From Desulfobacula sp. (lineage in GTDB: Bacteria; Desulfobacterota; Desulfobacteria; Desulfobacterales; Desulfobacteraceae): a stretch of DNA of 64,000 bases. The notes beneath the pieces were generated by a model, which did not search any database, was not told the DNA's origin, and saw nothing but the letters and a program-made list of their open reading frames with translations. Shown here piece by piece: positions 44,652 through 53,465 of this stretch. Location of the stretch: the NCBI RefSeq assembly GCF_030611305.1, contig NZ_JAUWQB010000006.1, positions 1 through 64,000 on the forward strand. The letters run 5' to 3'. The position numbers were made by a program, and so were the translations under genes. Numbering within the stretch: the stretch's first letter is position 1; every line of letters starts with the position of its first letter.

Positions 44652-45689
44652 ATGGAAAACATACTGGATTTTACAAGAGAAGACCTTGCGGCTTGGCTTG
44701 AGGGTAAGGGCATTCGGCCGTTCAGAGCAGGGCAGATATTCAAGTGGCTCTACATCCGGCAGGCAGATACGTTTGAGCAGATGACCGATCTTTCCAAAAC
44801 CTTGCGCAGCAGATTGGAGGATTGTTTTTATATCCGGCGACTCTTTCTTGATGACAAACAAATTTCTGTTGATACGACTGAAAAGTTTTTGCTTCGGCTG
44901 GATGATGGACAGCATATTGAATCGGTCTTAATCCCTGAAAAGGATCATTTTACTCTTTGCGTGTCTTCACAGGTTGGATGTGTTCAGAATTGTCAATTTT
45001 GTTTGACAGCCAAAGGGGGGTTCATCCGGAATTTAAATGTCTGTGAAATGATTGCCCAGGTCAGGGATGCAAGATATTACCTGATTCAAAAAGATGTTGA
45101 TCCCTTGAAACTCTCCAACATCGTGTTCATGGGAATGGGGGAGCCTCTTGCCAATTATAAAAATTTGGTAAAGGCATTAGAGATTATCACAGACAGTGAT
45201 TACGGACTTAAATTTTCATCCCGGCGGGTAACGGTCTCTACGTGTGGTATGGTCCCTAAAATAACACAATTAGGTCTTGATACCTGTGTGAACCTTGCAG
45301 TCTCTTTAAATGCAACCACTGACAAGATGCGGTCACTTTTAATGCCCATCAATAAAAAATATCCTTTAAACAAATTATTAGAGGCCTGTCGGACCTTTAC
45401 CATGAAACCAAGAAATAAAATTACGTTTGAGTATATTTTAATGAAAGGGGTGAATGATACAAAAGAGGATGCCCTGAGGCTCGTGAAACTTTTAGCTCCG
45501 ATTAAAGCAAAAGTAAACCTGATTCCATTCAATGGATATGATAAAAGTGGATTCAAACGCCCATCTAAAAAAGAAATCAGTGAGTTTCTACAGATTTTAC
45601 TTGACCAAAATATCACAGCGATTACAAGAAAGAGCAAAGGCGATGACATTCTAGCTGCATGCGGACAGCTAAAAGCAAAATTGTATTGA
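44652..45689 (+). CDS. rlmN: dual-specificity 23S rRNA/tRNA adenine-C2 methyltransferase RlmN
   Basis: A 345-residue radical SAM enzyme making m2A2503 in 23S rRNA and m2A37 in tRNAs. The radical SAM cluster is CVQNCQFCLTAKGGFIRN near residue 115. GMGEPLANYKNL follows near 158. The mechanistic Cys in SRRVTVSTCGMVPKI and the C-terminal Cys in ILAACGQLK are present. Length is normal. It is divergent from ffh. Confidence 0.96.
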   Translation: MENILDFTREDLAAWLEGKGIRPFRAGQIFKWLYIRQADTFEQMTDLSKTLRSRLEDCFYIRRLFLDDKQISVDTTEKFLLRLDDGQHIESVLIPEKDHFTLCVSSQVGCVQNCQFCLTAKGGFIRNLNVCEMIAQVRDARYYLIQKDVDPLKLSNIVFMGMGEPLANYKNLVKALEIITDSDYGLKFSSRRVTVSTCGMVPKITQLGLDTCVNLAVSLNATTDKMRSLLMPINKKYPLNKLLEACRTFTMKPRNKITFEYILMKGVNDTKEDALRLVKLLAPIKAKVNLIPFNGYDKSGFKRPSKKEISEFLQILLDQNITAITRKSKGDDILAACGQLKAKLY

Positions 45690-45713
45690 ATCTTTGTGGA
45701 TATGATTTATAAT
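45686..45713 (+). promoter_or_regulatory. near-consensus promoter of the response regulator gene
   Basis: TTGAAT (45686-45691), 16 bases, then a perfect TATAAT (45708-45713) lie 67 bases before the start codon. The -35 overlaps the rlmN stop codon. Confidence 0.65.
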
Positions 45714-45780
45714 AAGATTATGGCGCAATGCATTAATTGCCATGCCCTTTACCAAAACCTTTAATTGATCGGAAGAAAAT

Positions 45781-46266
45781 ATGTCAAATATCAGCCTGGA
45801 AAACAAAAAGATTCTGATTGTTGATGATGAACCAGATGTTCTTGATTCTTTGGAAGAATTGCTCGACATGTGTACACTAGTCAGGGCACAAACCTTTGAA
45901 GAAGCAAATAATTTTCTTAAGACCCAGAAGTTTGATATGGCAGTTCTTGATATTATGGGTGTTGACGGTTATCAGCTGTTGGAAACCGCCACCAAGAAAA
46001 ATGTTATAACAGTGATGCTTACAGCCCATGCCCTCAGTCCGGATAATATTAAAAAATCCTATCTTGGCGGTGCCTGTTCGTATATACCCAAAGAAGAAAT
46101 GATCAATATCGAAACCTTTCTTATTGATGTGCTGACTGCTAAAAAGGAAGGGAAAAATCCCTGGACAAGCTGGTACACAAGGCTTGCATCATTTTGTGAT
46201 GAAAAATTCGGGCCAGACTGGGACAAGGATGAAAAAGAATTCTGGGAAAAGATGATTTATTATTAA
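45781..46266 (+). CDS. single-domain response regulator with C-terminal extension
   Basis: A 161-residue receiver protein. Residues 10-120 are a REC domain: KILIVDDEPDVLDSL with the acidic pair, the phospho-Asp in MAVLDIMGVDGY, Thr in VMLTAHA and Lys in SYIPKEEM. The last 40 residues (WTSWYTRLASFCDEKFGPDWDKDEKEFWEKM) are Trp/Asp-rich and not a known DNA-binding or enzymatic domain. No histidine kinase is adjacent. It has its own strong promoter and terminator, so it is an orphan regulator that probably works by protein contact. Confidence 0.85.
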   Translation: MSNISLENKKILIVDDEPDVLDSLEELLDMCTLVRAQTFEEANNFLKTQKFDMAVLDIMGVDGYQLLETATKKNVITVMLTAHALSPDNIKKSYLGGACSYIPKEEMINIETFLIDVLTAKKEGKNPWTSWYTRLASFCDEKFGPDWDKDEKEFWEKMIYY

Positions 46267-46295
46267 ATCAATTATCAGCTATTTTAAAAACGGTT

Positions 46296-46329
46296 AACCC
46301 CCTTTAGGCCAGACTTAAAGGGGGTTTTT
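46296..46329 (+). terminator. rho-independent terminator, probably bidirectional
   Basis: AACCCCCTTT (46296-46305) pairs with AAAGGGGGTT (46317-46326), followed by T residues. It lies between two convergent genes; the minus-strand gene ends at 46328. Confidence 0.85.
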
Positions 46330-47329
46330 ATATCATTAGATTTTTAAACTCCACCGCCTTGATTGTTTTGACGCAGAGGATATTTCCCTTTTCCTTTTTT
46401 ATGACCCTTATGTCTACAGTTTCTTCCGGGTTTGATTTGGTATACCCGGCACAGATCATGGCTGCCGTTTGAATGTTTTTCTGGGTAAATCTTCCTGTAA
46501 GGATCACATCAGGGCCGGGCAGTTTAGCATGTTTCAATAAAATATCTTTGTCTTTATTAAGATATTTGAGCAGATGTTTGTTGTCATCTTTTGAACGCCC
46601 TGCAATTACTTTTGTTTTTAAATCCAGCCTGAAGTGTCTCCCATGTTTTAAGAAATACAGCTCTCTTTTATCAAATACTTTTTGAACAGTCATCAGGTCT
46701 TTGAGTCTTTTAGAAAAAATTTTATCCGTTAAAAGACAACCACCGGCAGGAGACGGGTATTCTTTAATCCCAAAATCCTTTGCCAATTGCATTTGAATTT
46801 TTCTTGATCTGCCTGAAATATCCAAAAGCTTTTTCCTGTCAACCAGGCCTTTTTGTTCCACAAGGGTTTCCGGTAACAGTTTTGCACACAAAGGTCTTAA
46901 AATCTGCCCGTTAAAGCCTGAGTTTTTTTCCACGTATCGTAATGAATTTTTATTCTGGGATTTGGGTCTTTGGCCTAACACTTCTCCGCTGAACAGAAAA
47001 TGAAAGCCTTTATCTTTGAGAATTTCACCTGCCTTGGAAAACATCAATGCATGACAGTCCATACAGGGATTCATGTTTTTTCCAAATCCGGCCTTGGGAT
47101 TTTTCATCATTTCCATATACTCATCTGTGATATCAAGTGTGATCAGCGGGATACCGGTTTGAATTGATGCTTTCTGGGCAGATTCAGATGAAAAAAAAGG
47201 AGTTTCAAGGCAAATCCAGGTTACGTCAATTCCCTGGTGTTGAAGCAGCAGGGCAGACAGGATACTGTCCAATCCTCCGGAACAAAGGCCCAAGCCTTTA
47301 ATCCGGCTTGAGGTTTTTTCAATCTTCAT
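46328..47329 (-). CDS. PP-loop (MnmA/ThiI-like) protein with C-terminal NFACT-R-like domain
   Basis: About 333 residues from the ATG at 47329 (MKIEKTSSRIKGLGLCSGG). The longer track ORF reads back into the nth promoter region. The PP-loop is LCSGGLDSILSALLL, as in enzymes adenylating tRNA uridines, with NPCMDCHALMFSKAG as a likely catalytic Cys pair and GEVLGQRPKSQN. Residues from about 245 (FRLDLKTKVIAGRSKDDNK, PGPDVILTGRF) resemble the NFACT-R/DUF814 domain of ribosome quality-control proteins. A tRNA- or sulfur-related ATPase is likely. Proteins annotated tRNA 2-thiouridylase-like with DUF814 occur in sulfate reducers. Confidence 0.75.
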   Translation of the reverse strand: MKIEKTSSRIKGLGLCSGGLDSILSALLLQHQGIDVTWICLETPFFSSESAQKASIQTGIPLITLDITDEYMEMMKNPKAGFGKNMNPCMDCHALMFSKAGEILKDKGFHFLFSGEVLGQRPKSQNKNSLRYVEKNSGFNGQILRPLCAKLLPETLVEQKGLVDRKKLLDISGRSRKIQMQLAKDFGIKEYPSPAGGCLLTDKIFSKRLKDLMTVQKVFDKRELYFLKHGRHFRLDLKTKVIAGRSKDDNKHLLKYLNKDKDILLKHAKLPGPDVILTGRFTQKNIQTAAMICAGYTKSNPEETVDIRVIKKEKGNILCVKTIKAVEFKNLMI

Positions 47330-47342
47330 ATATACCCACTCT

Positions 47343-47978
47343 ATGACATTAAATGAATCAAAAATAAAAACAATTCTTGAAACATTAAGAGACAGGTACC
47401 CTGTTGTCAAGACCCAGCTTGAACATCAAACACCTTTTCAACTGCTCATTGCCACCATTATGTCTGCTCAATGCACGGACAATCAGGTTAATAAAGTATC
47501 AAAAAACCTGTTTGAAAAATATCCTGGTCCTGAAGATTTGGGCCGTGCCCCCTTAAATGACATCAAACGAATCATCTATTCCACGGGTTTCTATAATAAT
47601 AAAGCTAAAAATATTAAAGCCTGTGCCCTTGCAATTCTTAACGGGTATCAAGGCATGGTGCCGGAAGATATCAGCAAACTTATCAAGTTGCCGGGAGTGG
47701 GCAGAAAAACTGCCAATGTGGTGTTGTCGGCGGCTTTTGGTCATCAGACAATTGTTGTGGATACCCATGTGTTAAGAATTGCTGGAAGGCTTGGCCTGAC
47801 GGAAAGCCGTGACCCCGTAAAAGTTGAGTATGAATTAATGGGGATCATACCCAAAACATCCTGGCGTGATTTGTCCCTGCAATTGATTTATTTTGGAAGA
47901 GAAATCTGTGATGCCAGAAAACCGCTTTGTGAAGATTGCCCGTTATTTAAACTCTGTCTGACAAAAGGAAAGGGATAA
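47343..47978 (+). CDS. nth: endonuclease III
   Basis: A 211-residue DNA glycosylase/AP lyase for oxidised pyrimidines. The helix-hairpin-helix is LIKLPGVGRKTANVVLSAAFG near residue 108-128 with the catalytic Lys. The catalytic Asp is in VDTHVLRIAGRLGL. The 4Fe-4S cluster is formed by CDARKPLCEDCPLFKLC (C-x6-C-x2-C-x5-C). It starts only 13 bases from the divergent PP-loop gene, so the two share a very compact promoter region or start lower. No strong ribosome-binding site is seen. Confidence 0.96.
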   Translation: MTLNESKIKTILETLRDRYPVVKTQLEHQTPFQLLIATIMSAQCTDNQVNKVSKNLFEKYPGPEDLGRAPLNDIKRIIYSTGFYNNKAKNIKACALAILNGYQGMVPEDISKLIKLPGVGRKTANVVLSAAFGHQTIVVDTHVLRIAGRLGLTESRDPVKVEYELMGIIPKTSWRDLSLQLIYFGREICDARKPLCEDCPLFKLCLTKGKG

Positions 47979-47993
47979 AATCTGTAAAGCAAT

Positions 47994-48377
47994 CTATGAA
48001 TCTTTTTTTAGTTCCCAGAATTCGCGGCTTTCTTTGAGGATATCATTAATATCATCATCAACTATATCGTCCTGAAGAATATCATCCATTTCAATATCAC
48101 TATTATCACTTTCCTGATTTCCTGTTTCATCTGATTCGGGAATATAACTGCCTTGCCTGTCAAACATGAAGCTGCCGCTTAAATGAATATCAAAATCCAG
48201 CCTAAAGGCAATTTTATTATTATAAACAACAATTTCACCTCCTTTGTATGAAAGAGCTGCCGCGGCCATCTTTTTTTTTAGAACTTCCTTGACCACAGCC
48301 GGGTCTATGTCATCCTTTACGGCTTCGATCAGATTTTTTTCACCATTTTTGATAATATCCGGATCAGTGATTTTCAT
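47994..48377 (-). CDS. conserved hypothetical acidic protein
   Basis: A 127-residue protein of unknown family. The first 80 residues look folded (VVKEVLKKKMAAAALSYKGGEIVVYNNKIAFRLDFDIHLSGSF). The last 45 are highly acidic (DIEMDDILQDDIVDDDINDIL) and probably disordered. No signal peptide. It is downstream of the ubiB-type kinase on the same strand, 48 bases apart, so it may be cotranscribed. It resembles in style the acidic-tailed protein at 5958, but I see no sequence similarity. Confidence 0.7.
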   Translation of the reverse strand: MKITDPDIIKNGEKNLIEAVKDDIDPAVVKEVLKKKMAAAALSYKGGEIVVYNNKIAFRLDFDIHLSGSFMFDRQGSYIPESDETGNQESDNSDIEMDDILQDDIVDDDINDILKESREFWELKKDS

Positions 48378-48425
48378 TGAAGACTCCCTTTCTAAGGTTT
48401 TTCTGGTTCTCCGAGCACTTTATTG

Positions 48426-50126
48426 TCACAGCCGTCCTTTTTTAATGATGGCGACCAGTAGCCAGATTCCCATAACGGCAGCAGCAGTGAACCCTGCAAT
48501 CCCAATCACGGACACCCCGAAAAGCATAGGCGGAACTTTGGAATTAATCACCATGGCGGACCCTATTATCAATGCCGCTATAATGATTGAAAAAGAAATT
48601 CTATTGCTGGTCTGATCCTGGGTATTCAACATTTTATCAAGTCCTTCAATCTTCATATTGAATGAGAGTTGCCCCGATTTTGCAAGACGCATGATTTCAA
48701 CGGCATCTGTCGGGAAGAGCTGAAGTAATTTATAGGATTCTCTTGCAATTCCCATAAATTCTTTAGCGATTCTTGAAGGGTTGAACTTTCTGTATTTTGC
48801 AGCAGTTACATAAGGCACTGCATGGGAAATCATATCAAAGTCAGGATCAAGTTTTTTGGCAGTTCCTTCTATGGAGATAAAGGCTTTCATCATCAGGAAA
48901 AAATCCGGCGGAATTCTGAGTTTATGGGTGGCACAAAGTTCGAGAAACCGATTCACCATTTTTGCAGTTTTAATATCTTTTAACGCTTTTGAGAGGTGCA
49001 TGGATACAAATAAAGAAATATCTTTTTCAAGAGATGTGAGGTCCGGCTGGATTTCGTATTCAGCTATCTCGCACACCAGCCTTGCCGTGAGTTTAAAGTT
49101 ATTTGTGGCAATACTGTGGATCAGATCCACAAATACTTCCCGGGTGCTTTGATCCACAAATCCTGTCATTCCAAAGTCCACAGGGCAGATACGGTTTTTT
49201 TCCATGACAAAGATATTGCCGGGATGAGGATCTGCATGGAAAAATCCATATTCAAACACCTGCTTCATTATGAAATCGGCACCCCGCCGTGTGAGCAGCT
49301 TTTTGTCAAGTCCGGCCAATTCAATTGCATCCACGTCATCAGCCTTGATCCCCTTAATATACTCCATGGCCAGAACCCGAACACTTGATTCGGCAAAATA
49401 TACTTTGGGAATATGGATGGTTTTATCATTTTTGAACTGGTCGGCCATTTGTTCCATATTGGATGCTTCAATGGAGTAATCCAGCTCTTTTTCAATGGTT
49501 TTGACAAATTCTTCCACAATTTTGACGGGTTTAAAAAGAGCAACCTCCTCAATATTGTTTTCCATTATGGAAGCTATGTGAAGCATAATTTCAAGGTCTG
49601 TTTCAATACTTTTCCGGATACCGGGTCTTTGGACTTTTACGGCAATCTGATCATTGCTGTTGATTTGTGCTCTGTGAACCTGTCCAATGGAAGCACTGGC
49701 AAAAGGTATTTCTTCTATCGAGTCAAAAATCTTGTCATGGGGCTTGCCAAATTCAGACGCAATAATGGTTTTTACATGTTCAAATTCAAAAGGCGGAACA
49801 TGATCCTGCAGCTTTGAAAGTTCATTTAAAAGATCAACCGGAATAAGGTCGGGACGGGAAGAAAGAACCTGGCCCATCTTGATAAACGTCGGGCCAAGTT
49901 CTTCAAGCCCCATTCTGATCCTCTGATTTTTGGAAAGCTTTTCAACCTTTTCGTGGCTTTTGACAAAAGGAATGAGCCCAAGACCGGATTCAATGTAACG
50001 GTCAATCTTCATGGCATCAATGATGTTTTCAAAGCCATACTTTAAAATGATGCCGATGATTTGCTGATACCGCCGAAGATGGCGGTATCGTTTGCTCACC
50101 TTGCCAATTTTTTTAATACTCAGCAT
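48426..50126 (-). CDS. ABC1/UbiB/AarF family atypical kinase
   Basis: A 566-residue membrane-associated atypical kinase-like ATPase. Typical motifs are GLEELGPTFIKMGQVLSSRPDLIP (KxGQ), FASASIGQVHRAQI (Ala-rich loop), AVKVQRPGI, YGFFHADPHPGNIFVM and CPVDFGMTG. Two C-terminal membrane helices (IAALIIGSAMVI and FTAAAVMGIWLLVAI) are present. Family members support quinone synthesis or lipid transport, here perhaps menaquinone. A small phasin-like gene lies just upstream on the same strand, a known neighbour. Confidence 0.92.
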   Translation of the reverse strand: MLSIKKIGKVSKRYRHLRRYQQIIGIILKYGFENIIDAMKIDRYIESGLGLIPFVKSHEKVEKLSKNQRIRMGLEELGPTFIKMGQVLSSRPDLIPVDLLNELSKLQDHVPPFEFEHVKTIIASEFGKPHDKIFDSIEEIPFASASIGQVHRAQINSNDQIAVKVQRPGIRKSIETDLEIMLHIASIMENNIEEVALFKPVKIVEEFVKTIEKELDYSIEASNMEQMADQFKNDKTIHIPKVYFAESSVRVLAMEYIKGIKADDVDAIELAGLDKKLLTRRGADFIMKQVFEYGFFHADPHPGNIFVMEKNRICPVDFGMTGFVDQSTREVFVDLIHSIATNNFKLTARLVCEIAEYEIQPDLTSLEKDISLFVSMHLSKALKDIKTAKMVNRFLELCATHKLRIPPDFFLMMKAFISIEGTAKKLDPDFDMISHAVPYVTAAKYRKFNPSRIAKEFMGIARESYKLLQLFPTDAVEIMRLAKSGQLSFNMKIEGLDKMLNTQDQTSNRISFSIIIAALIIGSAMVINSKVPPMLFGVSVIGIAGFTAAAVMGIWLLVAIIKKGRL

Positions 50127-50143
50127 AAAAGGTCAATGATCAC

Positions 50144-50446
50144 TTATTTCAGATCAGACAGTTTTTTTGTAAGATTATCAATTCTGTCATTGAGCGTTTT
50201 AATATCGGATTTTGACGGAAGGTCCAGCTTTAAGAGTATTTTTTCAATGGTTTTTTCAATTTTTTTATCAAAATCGGCCTTTGCATCTTCATACTTTTGC
50301 TGACATTCTTTTAGAAAATCTTTGGCTTCATCCTGGTCCATTTTGGAATTTTTAGCAAATTCTTTTGCCAGGTCTTCGATTTCCTTTTTAGACCTTAATG
50401 CCAGCCCAACGCCTGTTAACAGGCTTTTTTTCAGATACTCAAACAT
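50144..50446 (-). CDS. PhaF/phasin-like coiled-coil protein
   Basis: A 100-residue helical protein from the ATG at 50446 (MFEYLKKSLLTGVGLALRSKKEIEDLAKEF), with GGAGG upstream; the track start is further back. Heptad-rich Lys/Glu helices (KFADFDKKIEKTIEKILLKL-like) fit the polyhydroxyalkanoate regulator PhaF family found next to ubiB-type kinases. It is 17 bases before the kinase gene. Function is unclear; no PHA synthase is near. Confidence 0.78.
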   Translation of the reverse strand: MFEYLKKSLLTGVGLALRSKKEIEDLAKEFAKNSKMDQDEAKDFLKECQQKYEDAKADFDKKIEKTIEKILLKLDLPSKSDIKTLNDRIDNLTKKLSDLK

Positions 50447-50473
50447 GTTTCCTCCACTCTCCAAAAAAATAGT

Positions 50474-52321
50474 TTATTTTGATCCAAAAGAGACGGTGAG
50501 AATGTCTTCCACACTGGTGTCTCCCTCCAGGATAGCATCCATCTTACCATAAGCTGACGGAAGAAGGGTATTAATAAAAAATTTAGCTGATTCTATCTGG
50601 CCTGCATAAAAGGCAGCATCTTTATTTTTGGAAGCTTTTGCTGCAACAGCTTCCTTATCCAGGCTGCCTACTTTTTTAGCCAGCTTGGGTGCGGCGACAG
50701 ATGCCCGCCACAGATGCATCCATGCAAAGGTGACATCCCCTGTTACTTCAAGGAAGGGATGGGCAAAGGCATAGGCATTCAAGGCCTTCTCAGACCTGGC
50801 TCTCTGACCGATTTCCCGGGCAAGGGTTTCAAGCCTTGATACGGCATGGGTAACCTTTTCAACCAGGCCCTCAATCCCTTTAATCCCTTTGGCCTCTTCA
50901 ACAGTCTTTTTCATCAGGTCAATAAAGTATTGAAAGCTTTCGCCTTTATTCATGGAAAGTTTTCTGCCGATAAGATCCATGGCCTGGATACCATTGGTGC
51001 CTTCATAAATCATGAAAATTCTTGAATCCCTCATTAATTGTTCAACAGGAAATTCACTGACATAGCCGTAGCCGCCATAGACCTGTACGCCATGGGAACA
51101 GATTTCTAAGGCCTTATCTGTGATATACCCTTTAACAATAGGGGTCAAAACTTCAATCAATGCACGGGTATCGGCTTTCAGTTGTTCATCCTCTGTTACG
51201 CGAACAATATCAGAGCATTTGCCATAATAGTAAATCAAAGATCGCATGCCTTCCGTATAGGCTTTCATATTCAGAAGCTGACGTTTTACATCCGGATGCT
51301 GGATGATGGTAACATCTTTTGCCGCCGGGTCTTTTCCAGCGAGAAGGTGTCTTCCCTGAACCCTGTTTCTGGCATAATCAAGGGCATACATATAAGAAGC
51401 AGACGCTACTGAAAACCCCTGCAAGCCGACAAAGGCACGGGCTTCATTCATCATCTGGAACATTTCGGGCATGCCTTTGTTTTCTGCACCTAAAAGTGTG
51501 CCGATACAGTCCCCTTTTTCTCCAAGGGAAAGAGAGGCTGTGGAATTACCGTGAATTCCCATTTTATGTTCCAGGCCCGTACAGACGACATTGTTGAATT
51601 CACCCAGGCTGCCGTCCTCGTTGACATGGTACTTAGGGACCAGGAACAGGGAGATTCCTCTTGTTCCTGCAGGAGCACCTTCAATTCTTGCCAATACCGG
51701 GTGGATGATATTATCGCACAGATCATGTTCTCCGGCAGAGATAAATATTTTTGATCCCTGGATGGAATAGGTGCCGTCCTCATTTTTTGTTGCCGAGGTC
51801 GTAAGCGCCCCCACATCAGACCCAGCCTCTGGCTCAGTTAAAAGCATGGTACCGCCCCATTTGCCTGCAAACATTTTTTTCATGTAAAGTTTTTTTTGTT
51901 TTTCATCACCAAAGGCTTCCACCAGCTTGGCCGCACCGTGTGTCATGCCGTAGTAAAGCATAAATGCTGAGTTGGCCCCCACCATGTATTCAAGGGCAGC
52001 ACACCCGATGAGTTTTGGCATTCCCTGACCGCCAACCTCAGGATCATCACACATGGCCAGCCATTCACCTTCACAATAGATTTTCCAGGCCCGTTTAAAG
52101 GATTCGGGGACTGTAACCTTTCCATTTTCAAGTTTGCATCCGATTTCATCTCCATCTTTAAACGTGGGAAGGATCTCTTTTATAGCCAGGTTTCTAGCTT
52201 CAGAAATAATCAGGTCGATCGTTTTTTTGTTAAATTCTTCAAATAACTCATGTTCAACCATCCCGATCTGTTCATGCAAAACAAAATCAACATCTCGTCT
52301 GTCAGCGATAAGTTGTGCCAT
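50474..52321 (-). CDS. acyl-CoA dehydrogenase, DmdC-like family
   Basis: A 615-residue FAD enzyme, longer than classical acyl-CoA dehydrogenases by a C-terminal extension, as in the DmdC/AidB-like group. FAD and substrate motifs are MLLTEPEAGSDVGALTTSA near residue 160, KIFISAGEHDL and CSHGVQVYGGYGYVSEFPVEQLMRDSRIFMIYEGTNGIQAMD with the catalytic Glu near 430. It oxidises an acyl-CoA to the enoyl-CoA and passes electrons to ETF. The substrate is unknown. It is monocistronic, with an inverted repeat (52480-52500) upstream as a possible operator. Confidence 0.9.
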   Translation of the reverse strand: MAQLIADRRDVDFVLHEQIGMVEHELFEEFNKKTIDLIISEARNLAIKEILPTFKDGDEIGCKLENGKVTVPESFKRAWKIYCEGEWLAMCDDPEVGGQGMPKLIGCAALEYMVGANSAFMLYYGMTHGAAKLVEAFGDEKQKKLYMKKMFAGKWGGTMLLTEPEAGSDVGALTTSATKNEDGTYSIQGSKIFISAGEHDLCDNIIHPVLARIEGAPAGTRGISLFLVPKYHVNEDGSLGEFNNVVCTGLEHKMGIHGNSTASLSLGEKGDCIGTLLGAENKGMPEMFQMMNEARAFVGLQGFSVASASYMYALDYARNRVQGRHLLAGKDPAAKDVTIIQHPDVKRQLLNMKAYTEGMRSLIYYYGKCSDIVRVTEDEQLKADTRALIEVLTPIVKGYITDKALEICSHGVQVYGGYGYVSEFPVEQLMRDSRIFMIYEGTNGIQAMDLIGRKLSMNKGESFQYFIDLMKKTVEEAKGIKGIEGLVEKVTHAVSRLETLAREIGQRARSEKALNAYAFAHPFLEVTGDVTFAWMHLWRASVAAPKLAKKVGSLDKEAVAAKASKNKDAAFYAGQIESAKFFINTLLPSAYGKMDAILEGDTSVEDILTVSFGSK

Positions 52322-52479
52322 ATAATCTATCTCCTTTTATATAATTGTTTCTAATATATGTTGAACCTCAACAGTATTTTCCTAAGCAAAATAAACAGAA
52401 TTGTCAACCTGTGAGCACGAAAAAGTTTGATTACGCTTAACAATTTTTATAAATACTTAACAAATCTTTGAGTTAAACG

Positions 52480-52500
52480 AATTCATAAAAACTATGAATT
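52480..52500. promoter_or_regulatory. inverted repeat between the acyl-CoA dehydrogenase and MBL genes
   Basis: AATTCATA (52480-52487) and TATGAATT (52493-52500) form perfect arms with a 5-base spacer in the divergent 272-base gap. The size fits a TetR/GntR-type operator, but the regulator is not in the window. Confidence 0.35.
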
Positions 52501-52593
52501 TTGAAATAATTGCATTGCATGACACGACTCAGTTCAGCTTAAAAAATTAATTATTAAGTGGACGAAGAATTTAAGTTATGATACAGGAGCATA

Positions 52594-53433
52594 ATGGATA
52601 TTAAATGCTGGGGCTCTAGAGGGTCGATATCTGTATCTGGAAAGCAATATCTCAAGTACGGAGGTGACACCACCTGTATCGAGATTACTGCGAAATCGGG
52701 AGAAACGATTATTGTCGATGCAGGAACAGGTATCCGGCACATCGGTAATTCTTTTATCGAAAGCAATATCACCCGGTATTATCTTCTGTTTACCCACGCC
52801 CACTGGGATCATATTCTGGGTTTTGTTTTTTTCAGGCCGCTTTTTTTCAGTAAAGTTAAAATAATGATTCAGGATCGCAAATTTTCAGGCATCTATACCA
52901 GGGATGTTTTAAATGAAGTTATGAAGCCGCCTTTTTTCCCCATCGGCTTAAAGGATCTGGAAGCAGATATCAAATTTGAAAAAGCATTGAATAACACTTT
53001 TGCTGTCGGTTCTATCAAGATAGAAACCATTCCACTCAGCCACTCCGGTGGTGGGCTGGGGTATAAATTCATTGAAGACGACAAATCGTTTGTGTTTTTA
53101 ACGGATAATGAGCTGGGGTTTGATCATCCTGAAAGCATGGGATTTGATGCGTATCTGAATTTTTCACGGAATGCGGATCTCTTGTTTCATGATGGAGAAT
53201 ACACTGAAGAGGAATATAAACGAAAGAAGGGGTGGGGGCATTCTTCGATTCAGGACGTTCTGGATCTTGCCGTAAAAGCCAATGTGAAAAAGCTTGGGTT
53301 GTTTCATCTGAACCAGTATCGAACCGATGACCAGATGGATAAAATTATTAATGAGTGCCGGGCGGATTTGAAAAAGAAGAATTCGGTTCTTGATTGTTTC
53401 GCCGCTTCCTGCAATATGGCAATACATCTTTAA
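52594..53433 (+). CDS. MBL-fold phosphodiesterase-like hydrolase
   Basis: A 279-residue metallo-beta-lactamase fold protein. The N-terminus MDIKCWGSRGSISVSG followed by YGGDTTCIEI is typical of the PhnP/RNase Z-like phosphodiesterase branch. The metal motif is FTHAHWDHILGF, with later IPLSHSGGGLGYKF and LTDNELGF. Proteins like this hydrolyse cyclic phosphodiesters or nucleotides. The substrate is unknown. The AmpG-like transporter gene follows 32 bases later. Confidence 0.88.
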   Translation: MDIKCWGSRGSISVSGKQYLKYGGDTTCIEITAKSGETIIVDAGTGIRHIGNSFIESNITRYYLLFTHAHWDHILGFVFFRPLFFSKVKIMIQDRKFSGIYTRDVLNEVMKPPFFPIGLKDLEADIKFEKALNNTFAVGSIKIETIPLSHSGGGLGYKFIEDDKSFVFLTDNELGFDHPESMGFDAYLNFSRNADLLFHDGEYTEEEYKRKKGWGHSSIQDVLDLAVKANVKKLGLFHLNQYRTDDQMDKIINECRADLKKKNSVLDCFAASCNMAIHL

Positions 53434-53465
53434 AAATAAAAAACATAAAATTTAAGTCATACTAC

